A DNA stretch of 64,000 bases from Promicromonospora sp049532985 (GCF_049532985.1 NZ_CP186693.1:2914001-2978000), one strand, 5' to 3'; shown: positions 51,161 to 59,717, counted from the stretch's first letter. Translations and numbers: made by a program. The notes: generated by a model not told the origin, from the sequence alone.

Positions 51161-51211
51161 ACCATGCGGTTGCTGCCAGGACCGGCCCGTTCCTGGCAGC
51201 AACCGCATGGT
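51161..51211. repeat. 51-bp hairpin element, copy 1 (21-bp perfect stem)
   Basis: Arms 51161-51181 (starts ACCATGCGGTTGCTGCC) and 51191-51211 are exact complements around a 9-nt loop CCGGCCCGT. The same 51 bp occur again at 52268-52318. Both copies are in the same orientation, one on each side of the AbiEi/nuclease-like gene. Confidence 0.95.
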
Positions 51212-51251
51212 GTCCTGTGGATGACGACGGACGTCACGCAGCGCCCTTCGA

Positions 51252-51257
51252 TCTAAT
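51252..51257 (+). promoter_or_regulatory. Leaderless -10 element of the AbiEi-domain gene
   Basis: TCTAAT ends 6 nt before GTG 51264, without a ribosome site between. The hairpin copy 1 lies 40 bp upstream of it. Confidence 0.5.
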
Positions 51258-51263
51258 CGTGGT

Positions 51264-52268
51264 GTGCCCGCCAAGGAACCAGTCCCGACCAGCCTCCTGC
51301 ACCTCGCACGGCAGCAGTGCGGGCTGCTGTCCTCCCAGCAGTGCGACGCGGCCGGAGTCGGGCCGTCCCGGAGGCGCAACCTGGTCGCGCGAGGCGGGTG
51401 GCGACACGTGACCCGCTGCGTGCTCGACACGGGCGCGACACCCGAGGGGCTGCACGCCTACGACATCGAACGGCGGCGAGCCGCATGGACGGCCCTGCTC
51501 GCCAACCCGCGGGCGATCGCCGTCGGGTGCTGCGCGCTGGCTCTGCACGGCGTCGCGGGGCTCCCTCGCCGGATCGTCCCGGAGGCGGCACTCCCCCGAG
51601 GCACCGCACGCAAGGCCAGGGACGGGATCGCCTTCCGGCAGTACGCCACCGAACAAGAGACCGTCGAGATCGAGGGCAGGACGGTCGTCACCGTACGCCG
51701 GGCGCTGGTGCACGCACTGCCCACGCTCAGCCGCGACGAGGCGGTCGCATGCCTGGACAGCGCACTCCATCAGGGCCTGATCACGCCGGGGGACCTGCGG
51801 ACCATCCGACGTGATCTCTTGCGCCGGAGGGGTTCGGCGCGGGGCATCCCGTGGCTGGACCGGGCCGACGGGCGCGCCGAGTCCCCTCCCGAGAGCCACG
51901 CCCGGCTGCGGGCCGAGGACGCAGGGTTGGCCCCCGACGACGTCCAGCGCGACTTCTTCGACGTCAGGGGCCGCTTTCTCGGCCGAGCCGACCTAGCCTG
52001 GCACCTCGGTGGCGACAGGTGGCTCGTCGTCGAGATCGACTCCCAGGCGTTCCACGGGGCCGAGCGTCAGGTACGCCGGGATGCGCTCCGCCAGAACGAT
52101 CTGGTGGGCGAGGGGCGGAACCTGGTCATGCGGTTCTTCCCGGGTCAGGTCACGGGCGGCGACTTCGCCGGCGACGTGGCCCGCATCCTCGACCGCGAGG
52201 GCTGGCGGCCCGACCAGGAGTTGCCACCCCGCCCGACGAGACGACGACCCACAGCACGAAGGCGGTGA
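51264..52268 (+). CDS. AbiEi-antitoxin-like N-domain plus PD-(D/E)XK nuclease-like C-domain
   Basis: A 334-residue protein. The N-terminal half resembles the winged-helix AbiEi/transcription-regulator domain of type IV toxin-antitoxin antitoxins: LHLARQQCGLLSSQQC then VARGGWRHVTRCVL. The C-terminal part (about 220-310) matches DUF559/Vsr-like PD-(D/E)XK folds: SHARLRAEDAG, GRADLAWHLGGDRWLVVEID with the Asp and the ExD metal residues, then FHGAERQVRRDALRQNDL. No AbiEii toxin gene is adjacent. The same 51-bp hairpin stands on both sides. Related stand-alone genes are common in actinobacteria with unknown role. The start is GTG 51264. Confidence 0.75.
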   Translation: MPAKEPVPTSLLHLARQQCGLLSSQQCDAAGVGPSRRRNLVARGGWRHVTRCVLDTGATPEGLHAYDIERRRAAWTALLANPRAIAVGCCALALHGVAGLPRRIVPEAALPRGTARKARDGIAFRQYATEQETVEIEGRTVVTVRRALVHALPTLSRDEAVACLDSALHQGLITPGDLRTIRRDLLRRRGSARGIPWLDRADGRAESPPESHARLRAEDAGLAPDDVQRDFFDVRGRFLGRADLAWHLGGDRWLVVEIDSQAFHGAERQVRRDALRQNDLVGEGRNLVMRFFPGQVTGGDFAGDVARILDREGWRPDQELPPRPTRRRPTARRR

Positions 52269-52318
52269 CCATGCGGTTGCTGCCAGGACCGGCCCGTTCC
52301 TGGCAGCAACCGCATGGT
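52268..52318. repeat. 51-bp hairpin element, copy 2
   Basis: Identical to 51161-51211 in all 51 positions. It starts on the last base of the AbiEi-domain gene's stop codon. The stem here is extended by one more pair (52267/52319). It could be the terminator of that gene, but the upstream twin argues for an element defined by both copies. Confidence 0.95.
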
Positions 52319-52444
52319 CGCATGCCCCGTCGACGAGCCGAGTGAGCCAGATCACATGCTGATCGGAAATAGTTGGTTCTGTGCAAATCATTGATGCTGG
52401 AGGCCGCATCGGCCGATCGACCGATCTCCAGGAGGACCTCCACC

Positions 52445-53092
52445 ATGGCAACACTGCTGCACATCGACGCGAGCATCCAGGGTGACAGCTCCGTCAGCAG
52501 GCAGCTGAGCGCCCGTGCTGCCGACGCCTGGCGCGCTGCGCACCCGGACGGGACGGTCACGTACCGTGACCTCGCTGCCGACCCGGTACCCCACTTCGAC
52601 GCGGCGGCCAACACCAGCCGCGGCGTGCCCCAGGACCAGCACACGCCGGACCAGGCCCGCTCCTGGTCCCGCATGGAGCAGCTCACGGGCGAGATCGCGG
52701 CTGCGGACACCGTGCTGCTCGGGCTGCCCATCTACAACTTCGGACCGCCGAGCACCGTCAAGGCGTGGCTGGACCACCTCGTCGCGCCGGGTCTGGGCTT
52801 CGACCCCGAGACCCGGGAGGGGCTGCTGGGCCGCTGCAACTTCGTCGTGGTGGTCTCGCGCGGCGGCGGGTACGCCGAGGGCACCCCGCGGCACGGCTGG
52901 GACCACGCCTCCGCCTGGCTGCCGCACGGCCTGTCGCTGGTGGGGATCGAGCCGCGGTTCATCACCGCGGAGCTCACGCTGGCGGCGTCGACCCCCGCGA
53001 TGTCCGGCCTGGTGCCGCTCGCCGAGGAGAGCCGCCGGCAGGCCGAGGCCGAGATCGACAGCCTCTGGGCACCGGCCGCCACCACGGCCTGA
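52445..53092 (+). CDS. FMN-dependent NADH-azoreductase / flavodoxin-like NAD(P)H oxidoreductase
   Basis: A 215-residue flavoprotein of the AzoR family. LLHIDASIQGDSSVSRQLS gives the FMN phosphate loop, GLPIYNFGPPSTVKAWLDH the second FMN segment and VSRGGGYAEGTP the third. Family knowledge: two-electron reduction of quinones and azo compounds, protecting against thiol-specific stress. ATG 52445 follows AGGAGG with 7-9 nt spacing. A MarR gene 90 nt downstream is the probable regulator. The region 52362-52385 upstream (TAGTTGGTTCTGTGC) may hold its operator. Confidence 0.9.
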   Translation: MATLLHIDASIQGDSSVSRQLSARAADAWRAAHPDGTVTYRDLAADPVPHFDAAANTSRGVPQDQHTPDQARSWSRMEQLTGEIAAADTVLLGLPIYNFGPPSTVKAWLDHLVAPGLGFDPETREGLLGRCNFVVVVSRGGGYAEGTPRHGWDHASAWLPHGLSLVGIEPRFITAELTLAASTPAMSGLVPLAEESRRQAEAEIDSLWAPAATTA

Positions 53093-53182
53093 TCCGGCGA
53101 CGCTCGCCGCATAATTGCGCACGTCACGCCCCCGCACCGCCGTAGAGTGGTGGCGCGGGGGCGCGACGACGAGGGAGATGCC

Positions 53183-53635
53183 GTGGACGAGCAGCAGGTC
53201 ATGGAGCAGTCCCTGAACCGGTCCGGCGCGCTGATCGACTACCTGGCGCGGCACCTGCGCCGCCGGTCCGAGTCCGCGCTCACCCCGCTCGGTCTGCGCA
53301 CCCGGCACCTCGTCGCTCTGACCGTGCTGCGGGAGCGGGGCGAGATCACCCAGCAGGACCTCGCGGCGGCCCTCGTGCTCGACAGCACCAACGTCGTGGG
53401 CCTGCTCAACGAGCTGGAGCGGCGCGGCCTGGCCGAGCGGCGCCGCTCGGCCCAGGACAGGCGCCGGCACGTCGTGTCCCTGACCGACGACGGCGTGGCG
53501 CTGCTCTGTCAGGCGGAGCTCGCGCTGTCGGTCGTGGAGGACGAGGTCTTCGCCGCGCTGGACCGTCCGCAGCGCGAACAGCTCCACGAGCTGCTCGTCG
53601 CGGCCACGTCGTCGGCGTCCGCCCCCTTCTGCTAA
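53183..53635 (+). CDS. MarR-family transcriptional regulator
   Basis: A 150-residue winged-helix dimer. Family segments: RHLVALTVLRERGEITQQDL, LDSTNVVGLLNELERRGLAE, then the wing RRSAQDRRRHVVSLTDDG. No redox cysteine apart from the penultimate Cys and one in LLCQAELA. GTG 53183 is chosen, with GAGGGAG 6 nt upstream. It follows the azoreductase in the same orientation, so a quinone or electrophile-responsive pair is inferred. Confidence 0.9.
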   Translation: MDEQQVMEQSLNRSGALIDYLARHLRRRSESALTPLGLRTRHLVALTVLRERGEITQQDLAAALVLDSTNVVGLLNELERRGLAERRRSAQDRRRHVVSLTDDGVALLCQAELALSVVEDEVFAALDRPQREQLHELLVAATSSASAPFC

Positions 53636-53654
53636 GGGCTGCCGGCGGGCGGCG

Positions 53655-55226
53655 TCAGCCCACCGAGACCTGCACCGTGTGCCAGCCCGTGGCGCCGTCG
53701 GGCGCGGGCGGGGCCTCGGCCTCGGTCTGGACCAGGCCGTCGGCGTCCGTGGCCCGGACCGTCAGCGTGTGGTCGCCCTCGGCGAGGTCGAGCGAGGCGT
53801 GCCACTGGCGCCAGGTGTCGGGCCCCACGGTCTCGGCGAGCTCGGCCGTGACCCACTCGCCGTCGTCGGCCCTGACCTCGACCGCGCCGATGCCGGTGTG
53901 CTGCGCCCATGCGACCCCGGCCACGGTGACGGCGCCCGGTGCCGCGGAACCCCGCGGCACGTCGATGCGGGACTGCACCTTGACCGGCCCCAGCGCGGAC
54001 CAGCCGCGCGGCGTCCAGTAGCCCTGGTCGGCCTCGAAGGTGGTGACCTCCAGCGACGTCACCCACTTGGTGGCCGAGACGTAGCCGTACAGGCCCGGCA
54101 CCACCAGCCGCGCCGGGAAGCCGTGCTCCACCGGCAGCGGCTCGCCGTTCATGCCGATCGCGAGGAGGCTGTCCCGGTCCGGGTCCAGCAGCACCTCGAG
54201 CGGGGTGCCGGCGGTGAACCCGTCGTCGCTCCGGGAGAGCACCATGTCGGCACCGGCGCGCGGCCTGGCCCGCTCCAGCAGGGCGCGGACCGGGTAGCCC
54301 AGCCACAGGGCGTTGCCGATCAGGTCGCCGCCCACGGTGTTGCTGACGCAGGCGAGCGTCACGTGGTGCTCCTCCAGCGGCAGCGCGAGCAGCTCGTCCC
54401 ACGTGATCGTGAACGGCTCCTCCACCATGCCGCGCACCTCCAGGGACCAGTCCGCCGGGTCGAGCTGCGGCACCCGCAGGGCCGTGTCGATCCGGTAGAA
54501 GTCCGGGTTCGGGGTGACGTAGGGGGTCAGGCCGTCGAGCTCCAGGTCGGCGCCCGCAGGGACCGGGGCGGCCGCCCGGCGCGCGGCCGGCAGCCGGATC
54601 TTGTCCCGCACCACGCTCACCGCGGCCGACCCCGCCGACAGCGCCCGCGAGCCCGCCAGCGCCAGCACCGCGACGCCCGCGGCGATCCCGGTGGCGGCGA
54701 GGAAACCGCGCCGGTCCAGCACGCCGGCCCCCGGGGACCGCAGGTCCGGCTCCGGCCGCAGGCGTGCCACGGCCGCGCGCAGCGCGAGCACGGCGCCGCC
54801 GATCCCGATCAGGCTGGGCAGCGCCCACAGCGGCGTCGCCTCCGGGCGCAGCACCGCGACGATCGCGCCGATGACGCCCACGCCGCCGATGAGCTGGGAC
54901 CCCAGGGGCGGACGGCGCAGCTCGGCCCAGCCCGCGAGCGCCGCGCCGGCGGCGAGCACCACTCCCATCGTGCCGAGCAGCACCGCCTTGTCGGCGGTGC
55001 CGAACCACTGCACCGCGAGGTCCTTGAGCCAGCCGGGCACGGCATCGACCACGGCGGCGCCGCCCGCGAACAGCGTGCTGGAGCCGGGCGCGACGAGCGC
55101 AGCCACGAGCTCCGCGACGGCCAGCCCCGCGCCCCCGGCGACGACGCCGGCGAGGGCCGCCCACCACCCGTCGTGCGGCGAACGGTCGGTCCGCGAGGTC
55201 GCCGGGGTGTCGGTTGCCTGGGTCAT
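53655..55226 (-). CDS. Membrane/Tat molybdopterin oxidoreductase (sulfite-oxidase family)
   Basis: A 523-residue protein. Residues 20-155 hold four membrane helices (WWAALAGVVAGGAGLAVAEL, LLGTMGVVLAAGAALAGW, LIGGVGVIGAIVAVL, LIGIGGAVLALRAAV). A twin-arginine motif DRRGFLAATGIAAG follows near 172. The sulfite-oxidase Moco domain then has LACVSNTVGGDLIGNALW with the Mo-binding Cys, and the C-terminal Mo-co dimerisation domain ends GATGWHTVQVSVG. A mixed Sec/Tat insertion is implied. The electron acceptor is unknown. It stands convergent to marR. Confidence 0.9.
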   Translation of the reverse strand: MTQATDTPATSRTDRSPHDGWWAALAGVVAGGAGLAVAELVAALVAPGSSTLFAGGAAVVDAVPGWLKDLAVQWFGTADKAVLLGTMGVVLAAGAALAGWAELRRPPLGSQLIGGVGVIGAIVAVLRPEATPLWALPSLIGIGGAVLALRAAVARLRPEPDLRSPGAGVLDRRGFLAATGIAAGVAVLALAGSRALSAGSAAVSVVRDKIRLPAARRAAAPVPAGADLELDGLTPYVTPNPDFYRIDTALRVPQLDPADWSLEVRGMVEEPFTITWDELLALPLEEHHVTLACVSNTVGGDLIGNALWLGYPVRALLERARPRAGADMVLSRSDDGFTAGTPLEVLLDPDRDSLLAIGMNGEPLPVEHGFPARLVVPGLYGYVSATKWVTSLEVTTFEADQGYWTPRGWSALGPVKVQSRIDVPRGSAAPGAVTVAGVAWAQHTGIGAVEVRADDGEWVTAELAETVGPDTWRQWHASLDLAEGDHTLTVRATDADGLVQTEAEAPPAPDGATGWHTVQVSVG

Positions 55227-55302
55227 GTGCCCAGCCTGGCACGCCGATCCACGCTTGCGCGGGGACGAGGGCGGACCGTCACGACTCCGTAAGGCCCGCC
55301 CG

Positions 55303-56109
55303 TCAGACGCCCGTGCCGCGGACGATCTTCGAGTTGTGGGCCTGGGCCCGGGGGCGGATCGTCACGAGGTCGATGTTGACGTGGTGCGGGCGGGACAGGG
55401 TCCAGGCGATGGTGTCGGCGACGTCGTCGGCGACCAGGGGCGTGTAGCCCTCGTAGACGGCGGCGGCCTTCTCGGCGTCCCCGCCGAAGCGCACCAGCGA
55501 GAACTCCTCCGTGGCGACGGCGCCCGGCGCGATCTCGATGACGCGCAGGGGTTCGCCCGCGGTCTCCCAGCGCAGCGTCTGGGACAGCATGTGCTCGGCG
55601 TGCTTGGCGCCGGTGTAGCCGGCGCCGCCCTCGTAGGCGCCCTGGGCGGCGGTGGAGGTCACGTTCACGACGTCGGCCACGCCCTTGGCCGCGCCCGCGG
55701 CCCGCAGCAGGGGCAGCACGGCCTGGGTGACGCGGAGCGTGCCGAGCACGTTGATCTCGTACATGCGGCGCCAGCCGTCGATGTCGGCGTCCTCGACGCG
55801 GTCCAGGCCGAAGGCCCCGCCGGCGTTGTTGACCACGGCGTCGAGGCCGCCGGTGGCGCCGAGCTGGCCGGCGAGCGCGGCCACGGCGTCGCCGTCGGTC
55901 AGGTCGACGGCGTAGACCTCGCAGCCCGTCTCCGCGGCGAGTACCTCCAACCGGTCCGCGCGGCGGGCGGCGGCCACGACGGTCCAGCCGTCGGCGCGCA
56001 GGCGGCGCACGGTCGCGGCGCCGATGCCCGACGACGCCCCGGTCACCAGGGCGCGGCGGGTCGGGGTGGTCTCGGGGGTGGCGGTCTCGGGGGCGGTGCT
56101 GTCGCTCAT
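55303..56109 (-). CDS. Short-chain dehydrogenase/reductase
   Basis: A 268-residue classical SDR. NADP-type loop TGASSGIGAATVRRL with AARRADRL after strand 2 (Arg residues favour NADPH), NNAG motif VVNNAGGAFGL, catalytic Ser in VNVTSTAAQG, and YTGAKHAEH for the Tyr-x-x-x-Lys pair. Substrate unknown. Start ATG 56109. It lies 76 nt from the molybdoenzyme on the same strand. A role as a YdfG-like amino/hydroxy acid dehydrogenase is possible but not shown. Confidence 0.9.
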   Translation of the reverse strand: MSDSTAPETATPETTPTRRALVTGASSGIGAATVRRLRADGWTVVAAARRADRLEVLAAETGCEVYAVDLTDGDAVAALAGQLGATGGLDAVVNNAGGAFGLDRVEDADIDGWRRMYEINVLGTLRVTQAVLPLLRAAGAAKGVADVVNVTSTAAQGAYEGGAGYTGAKHAEHMLSQTLRWETAGEPLRVIEIAPGAVATEEFSLVRFGGDAEKAAAVYEGYTPLVADDVADTIAWTLSRPHHVNIDLVTIRPRAQAHNSKIVRGTGV

Positions 56110-56130
56110 GGCCGCACTGTAGCCGCCGGC

Positions 56131-56382
56131 TCAGCGGAGCAGCCCGGCGGCGTAGCCCGCGAAGAGGGCGACCACCAGTCCCGCCACGACCAGGATGGCG
56201 ACGATCCAGGCGCGGGGCACCCAGGCGGGCGGGCCGTGCTCCTCGTGGCCCTGCGGTGCGCTCACCTGGTCGGACTCGGGCGGGGTCTCGCCGGGCTGCA
56301 GGTTGCCGCTGGTGGGCATGGTGCGGCCGTCCGGCTCCGGGTCGGGGTTGTGCGCGGGCTGGTTCTCCGGCTCGTTCGTCAT
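56131..56382 (-). CDS. DUF6480 small membrane protein
   Basis: An 83-residue protein. The N-terminal 45 residues are Pro/Asp/Glu-rich (NPDPEPDGRTMPTSG, LQPGETPPESDQVS), which is the DUF6480 signature. A single C-terminal helix (WIVAILVVAGLVVALFAGYA) anchors it. Function is unknown. ATG 56382 is the start, and AGGTCCCC-type sequence gives only a weak ribosome site. It lies 21 nt upstream of the SDR. Confidence 0.75.
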   Translation of the reverse strand: MTNEPENQPAHNPDPEPDGRTMPTSGNLQPGETPPESDQVSAPQGHEEHGPPAWVPRAWIVAILVVAGLVVALFAGYAAGLLR

Positions 56383-56547
56383 GGGGACCTCCGTGCCGTC
56401 GGGGTTCGAGCCCACCGTAGGCACGGGCGTGGTCCGGTCGCTCGCGGACGGCGCCGCGGCCGGGCGGACGGCGACGCCGCCCCCGCGGGGCCGGCACCCG
56501 GCACCCGACGCCCACAGCGAAAACCGCACCGGCCGTATCCCTCCCCC

Positions 56548-56699
56548 GGTGTATCGTGGCGGCGGGTCGCGGGCCCTCTTCTGGCCCGCCGACGCGGCTC
56601 TCGCTGTGAGCCGCTTCCCACCCCGGACGCGAGATGGCGCGTCGCTGCTCGCCCACGGTCCTGCGGTCGTGGGCCGTTCGCCGACCCCTGGAGCCATCC
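56548..56699 (+). promoter_or_regulatory. Structured leader of the ABC importer operon, class unknown
   Basis: The 317-nt gap 56383-56699 has no gene. TATCGT at 56552-56557 may be a -10. Downstream lie successive stems: GGGCC-N7-GGCCC (about 56566-56590), GCGGCTC-N7-GAGCCGC (56594-56614) and GCCCACG-N9/10-CGTGGGC (about 56651-56675), then GGAG and GTG 56700. Three stems ahead of an uptake operon suggest an RNA control element. The conserved cobalamin core was looked for and not found. Confidence 0.4.
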
Positions 56700-57770
56700 G
56701 TGCACCCCCACCGTGTCCGACCTGACCGTCCGTCCCTGCCCAGCGGCGCGGACGGTACCCGCCGCGCCCTGTCCGCCGTCCGCTCGCGCCGGCGGTACGT
56801 CCTGCCCGCCGTGACCGCGGCCGCGGCTCTCGCCCTGGCCGCCTGCTCGGCCACGGCCGCCGACGAGCCCGACGCCGCGGCGTCAGCGTCGGGCGCCTTT
56901 CCCGTGACCCTCGACAACTGCGGGTTCGAGACCACCGTCGAGGCGCCACCGGAGCGCGTGGTGACGATCAAGTCGTCGACGACGGAGATGCTGCTGGCCC
57001 TGGGGCTGGGCGACCGGATCGTCGGGTCGGCGTTCCTCGACGGGCCCGTGCCGGACTCCCTGGAGACAGTGCCCGCCGTCGAGGAGCCGTTCGCGGACGA
57101 GGCGCCGGGTTCCGAGGCGACGCTGGCCCTGGAGCCGGACCTGGTCTACGCGGGCTGGGAGTCCAACCTCACGGCCGAGACGGCGGGCGACCGCACGACG
57201 CTCGCGGGTCTCGGCGTCGCCACGTACGTCTCCCCCGCCGCCTGCAAGGCGGAGGGCTACATGCCGGACCCGCTGACGTTCGACACGGTCTTCGACGAGA
57301 TCGCGGAGGTGGGCACCCTGTTCGACGCCGAGGAGGCCGCCGCGGCCCTGGTCGAGGAGCAGCGCGCGGCGCTGGACGCGATCGAGCCGGACGACCGGGG
57401 GCTGACGGCCCTGTGGTGGTCCTCGGGTGACGACACCCCGTACGTGGGGGCGGGCATCGGCGCCCCGCAGATGATCATGGAGGCCGCGGGGCTCACGAAC
57501 GTCGCGGCCGACGTCCACGACACCTGGACCTCCCTGGGCTGGGAGAGCATCGTGGAGGCGGACCCCGACGTCGTCGTGCTGGTGGACGCCGCCTGGAACC
57601 CCGCGGACGCGAAGATCGAGGCCCTGGAGTCGAACCCGGCTACGCGGGAGATGACGGCGGTCAAGGAGGAGCGGTACGTGGTGGTGCCGTTCCCGGCGAC
57701 CGAGGCGGGCGTGCGCAACGTCGACGCCGTGGCCTCGGTGGTGGACCAGCTGGCGGACCTCGACCGGTGA
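56700..57770 (+). CDS. ABC importer substrate-binding lipoprotein (putative F420-0 / corrinoid type)
   Basis: A 356-residue lipoprotein. Lipobox LALAACSA after the basic RSRRR signal. A class III (BtuF/FhuD-like) fold follows: APPERVVTIKSSTTEMLLAL, LEPDLVYAGWESN, and GIGAPQMIMEAAGLTNV. The sequence resembles the actinobacterial set annotated as putative F420-0 transporters; siderophore or B12 uptake are alternatives. GTG 56700 starts it with GGAG 6 nt upstream. The permease GTG overlaps its stop (GTGA). An F420-type oxidoreductase follows the cluster, which supports but does not prove the F420 link. Confidence 0.75.
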   Translation: MHPHRVRPDRPSLPSGADGTRRALSAVRSRRRYVLPAVTAAAALALAACSATAADEPDAAASASGAFPVTLDNCGFETTVEAPPERVVTIKSSTTEMLLALGLGDRIVGSAFLDGPVPDSLETVPAVEEPFADEAPGSEATLALEPDLVYAGWESNLTAETAGDRTTLAGLGVATYVSPAACKAEGYMPDPLTFDTVFDEIAEVGTLFDAEEAAAALVEEQRAALDAIEPDDRGLTALWWSSGDDTPYVGAGIGAPQMIMEAAGLTNVAADVHDTWTSLGWESIVEADPDVVVLVDAAWNPADAKIEALESNPATREMTAVKEERYVVVPFPATEAGVRNVDAVASVVDQLADLDR

Positions 57771-58813
57771 GCGCACGCGGTACTGCGGGCAGGGTGGGCC
57801 CGGGCAGAGCCGGGCTCGCCCTGCCCGGCGCGGCCGTGGTGCTCGTGCTGAGCGTGGGCGTGGCGGTCACGATCGGTCCCGCGGACCTGGCGCTGTCCGA
57901 GGTGTGGCGGTCGGTGGCCGGCCACCTCGGGCTGGGCGGACCGCTCGGCCTGGAGCCGCTCACCGCGCTGCGCGACGGCATGGTGTGGCAGCTGCGCATG
58001 CCGCGGATCCTCACGGCGGCGGCCGTGGGCGCGGGCCTCGCGCTGTGCGGCGCCGTGATGCAGTCGCTCACCCGCAACCCGCTCGCCGACCCGTACCTGC
58101 TGGGCCTGTCGTCGGGCGCGTCGCTCGGCGCCGTGCTGGTGCTGCTCGTGGGCGTGCCGCTCCTGCTGCCGGTGGCGGCGTTCGCCGGCGCGGTCGGCGC
58201 TCTGGCCCTCGCGCTGACGCTGGCCGGTGCGCTCGGGACGATCACGCCCACCCGCACGGTGCTCGCGGGGCTCGCGATCAGCCAGCTCTGCGCGGCGGCG
58301 GTCTCGTTCGTGATCTTCTGGTCGGCCACGGGCGACGCCTTCCGGGAGGTGCTGTCGTGGCTGATGGGCTCCGTCGCGTCGGCGACGTGGACGTCGGTGG
58401 CCGTCGCGGGCGGCGCCGTGCTCCTGGTCGGCGTGCCGCTCGCGCTGAGCGGCTCGGTGCTCGACGCGTTCACGTTCGGGGACACGGCCGCGGCTGCCCT
58501 GGGGGTGTCCGTGCAGCGGACGCGCTGGGTGCTGCTGGTCGGCGTCGCCCTGCTGACGGGCGCGCTCGTGTCGCAGAGCGGGTCCATCGGGTTCGTCGGG
58601 CTGATCCTTCCGCACGCGGTGCGGCTGCTGACCGGCGCGCGGCACCGCCTGCTGCTGCCCCTGTCGGCGCTGGCCGGGGCCTCGTTCCTGGTCTGGGCGG
58701 ACACGCTGGCCCGCACCGTGTTCGAGCCCCGGGAGCTGCCGGTCGGCATCGTCACCGCGGCGATCGGTGCCCCCGTCTTCGCGTTCCTGCTCTGGAAGGG
58801 AGCCCGGCGATGA
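57767..58813 (+). CDS. FecCD-family ABC permease
   Basis: A 348-residue permease with about ten helices. FecCD segments: WQLRMPRILTAAAVGAGLAL, GAVMQSLTRNPLADPYLLG, SSGASLGAVLVLLVGVPL, then GSIGFVGLILPHAVRLL near the C-terminus (ATPase-coupling helix region). GTG start overlaps the binding-protein stop by 4 nt (GTGA), and its stop overlaps the ATPase start (ATGA). Works as a homodimer in a type II importer. Confidence 0.92.
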   Translation: MSARGTAGRVGPGRAGLALPGAAVVLVLSVGVAVTIGPADLALSEVWRSVAGHLGLGGPLGLEPLTALRDGMVWQLRMPRILTAAAVGAGLALCGAVMQSLTRNPLADPYLLGLSSGASLGAVLVLLVGVPLLLPVAAFAGAVGALALALTLAGALGTITPTRTVLAGLAISQLCAAAVSFVIFWSATGDAFREVLSWLMGSVASATWTSVAVAGGAVLLVGVPLALSGSVLDAFTFGDTAAAALGVSVQRTRWVLLVGVALLTGALVSQSGSIGFVGLILPHAVRLLTGARHRLLLPLSALAGASFLVWADTLARTVFEPRELPVGIVTAAIGAPVFAFLLWKGARR

Positions 58814-59697
58814 GCGCGGGACCCTCGGTGGACCCCCGGCCGGCGACGCAGGAGGCGACCGGCGCGGGCCTCGCGGCCGCCGCCGTCACCTGGCAGATCG
58901 ACGGCCGGCTGATCCTGGACGACGTGGGCGTCCTGGCCCCGCCCGGCGCCGTCACGGGGCTGCTGGGCCCCAACGGGTCCGGCAAGTCGACGCTGCTGCG
59001 GGTCGTGGCCGGGGTGCAGCAGGCGGGACGGAGCGGGGCGCCGTCGGGCGGGGCGCCGTCGGACGCTGTGCCCGCGACGTTCGGCGGCACGGACCTGGCC
59101 GCGCTCTCCCGGCGCGAGCGCGCCCGCGTGCTCGCCCTCGTGGAACAGGACGCCACCACCGACCTGCCCCTGTCGGTGCTGGACGCCGTGCTGCTGGGCC
59201 GCATCCCGCACCGCGCCCTGCTCGCCGGCGACTCCGACGCCGACCGCGCCGCCGCACGTGCCGCCCTGGCCACGGCCGGGGCCGAGGGCCTGGCCGGCCG
59301 GGAGATCGCCACGCTGTCGGGCGGCGAGCGCCAGCGCGTGCACATGGCCCGGGCGCTGGCCCAGCAGCCGCGGCTGCTGCTGCTCGACGAACCGACCAAC
59401 CACCTGGACATCGCCGCACAGCTCGACGCCATGCGGGTGCTGCGCGACCTCGCGGCGGACGGCGTGACCGTCGTGACCGCCCTGCACGACCTCAACCTCG
59501 CGGCAGCGACCTGCGACCACGTGGTGCTGCTGGCACGCGGCCGGGTCGTGGCGGCGGGGCCGGTCGGCGAGGTGCTGGTGCCGGCGGTGCTGGAACCCGT
59601 CTACGGGGTGCGGGTCGACGTGCTGACCCATCCGCGGACGGGCCGTCCCGTGCTGTCCTTCGAGCGACGGCCGGGGACCGGGTCCGGCTCGGGCTGA
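58810..59697 (+). CDS. ABC importer ATPase (BtuD/FhuC-like)
   Basis: A 295-residue ATPase. Walker A GLLGPNGSGKSTLLRVV, Q-loop VEQDATTDLPLSVLD, signature LSGGERQRVHMARALAQQ, Walker B LLLLDEPTNHLDIA, H-loop VTALHDLNLAAAT. A Gly/Ser/Pro insertion (RSGAPSGGAPSDAVPA) lies near residue 78, between Walker A and the Q-loop. ATG 58810 overlaps the permease stop (ATGA). Third gene of the importer operon. Confidence 0.93.
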   Translation: MSAGPSVDPRPATQEATGAGLAAAAVTWQIDGRLILDDVGVLAPPGAVTGLLGPNGSGKSTLLRVVAGVQQAGRSGAPSGGAPSDAVPATFGGTDLAALSRRERARVLALVEQDATTDLPLSVLDAVLLGRIPHRALLAGDSDADRAAARAALATAGAEGLAGREIATLSGGERQRVHMARALAQQPRLLLLDEPTNHLDIAAQLDAMRVLRDLAADGVTVVTALHDLNLAAATCDHVVLLARGRVVAAGPVGEVLVPAVLEPVYGVRVDVLTHPRTGRPVLSFERRPGTGSGSG

Positions 59698-59717
59698 CGG
59701 ATCGCCGCTCCTGAACC

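Noticed and set aside
51161..52318. The two 51-bp hairpins as a minimal CRISPR array
   Set aside because: Only two copies, about 1.1 kb apart, with a gene between and no cas genes.
56548..56699. Cobalamin riboswitch before the ABC importer
   Set aside because: The importer type made it likely, but the conserved B12-box bases were not found.
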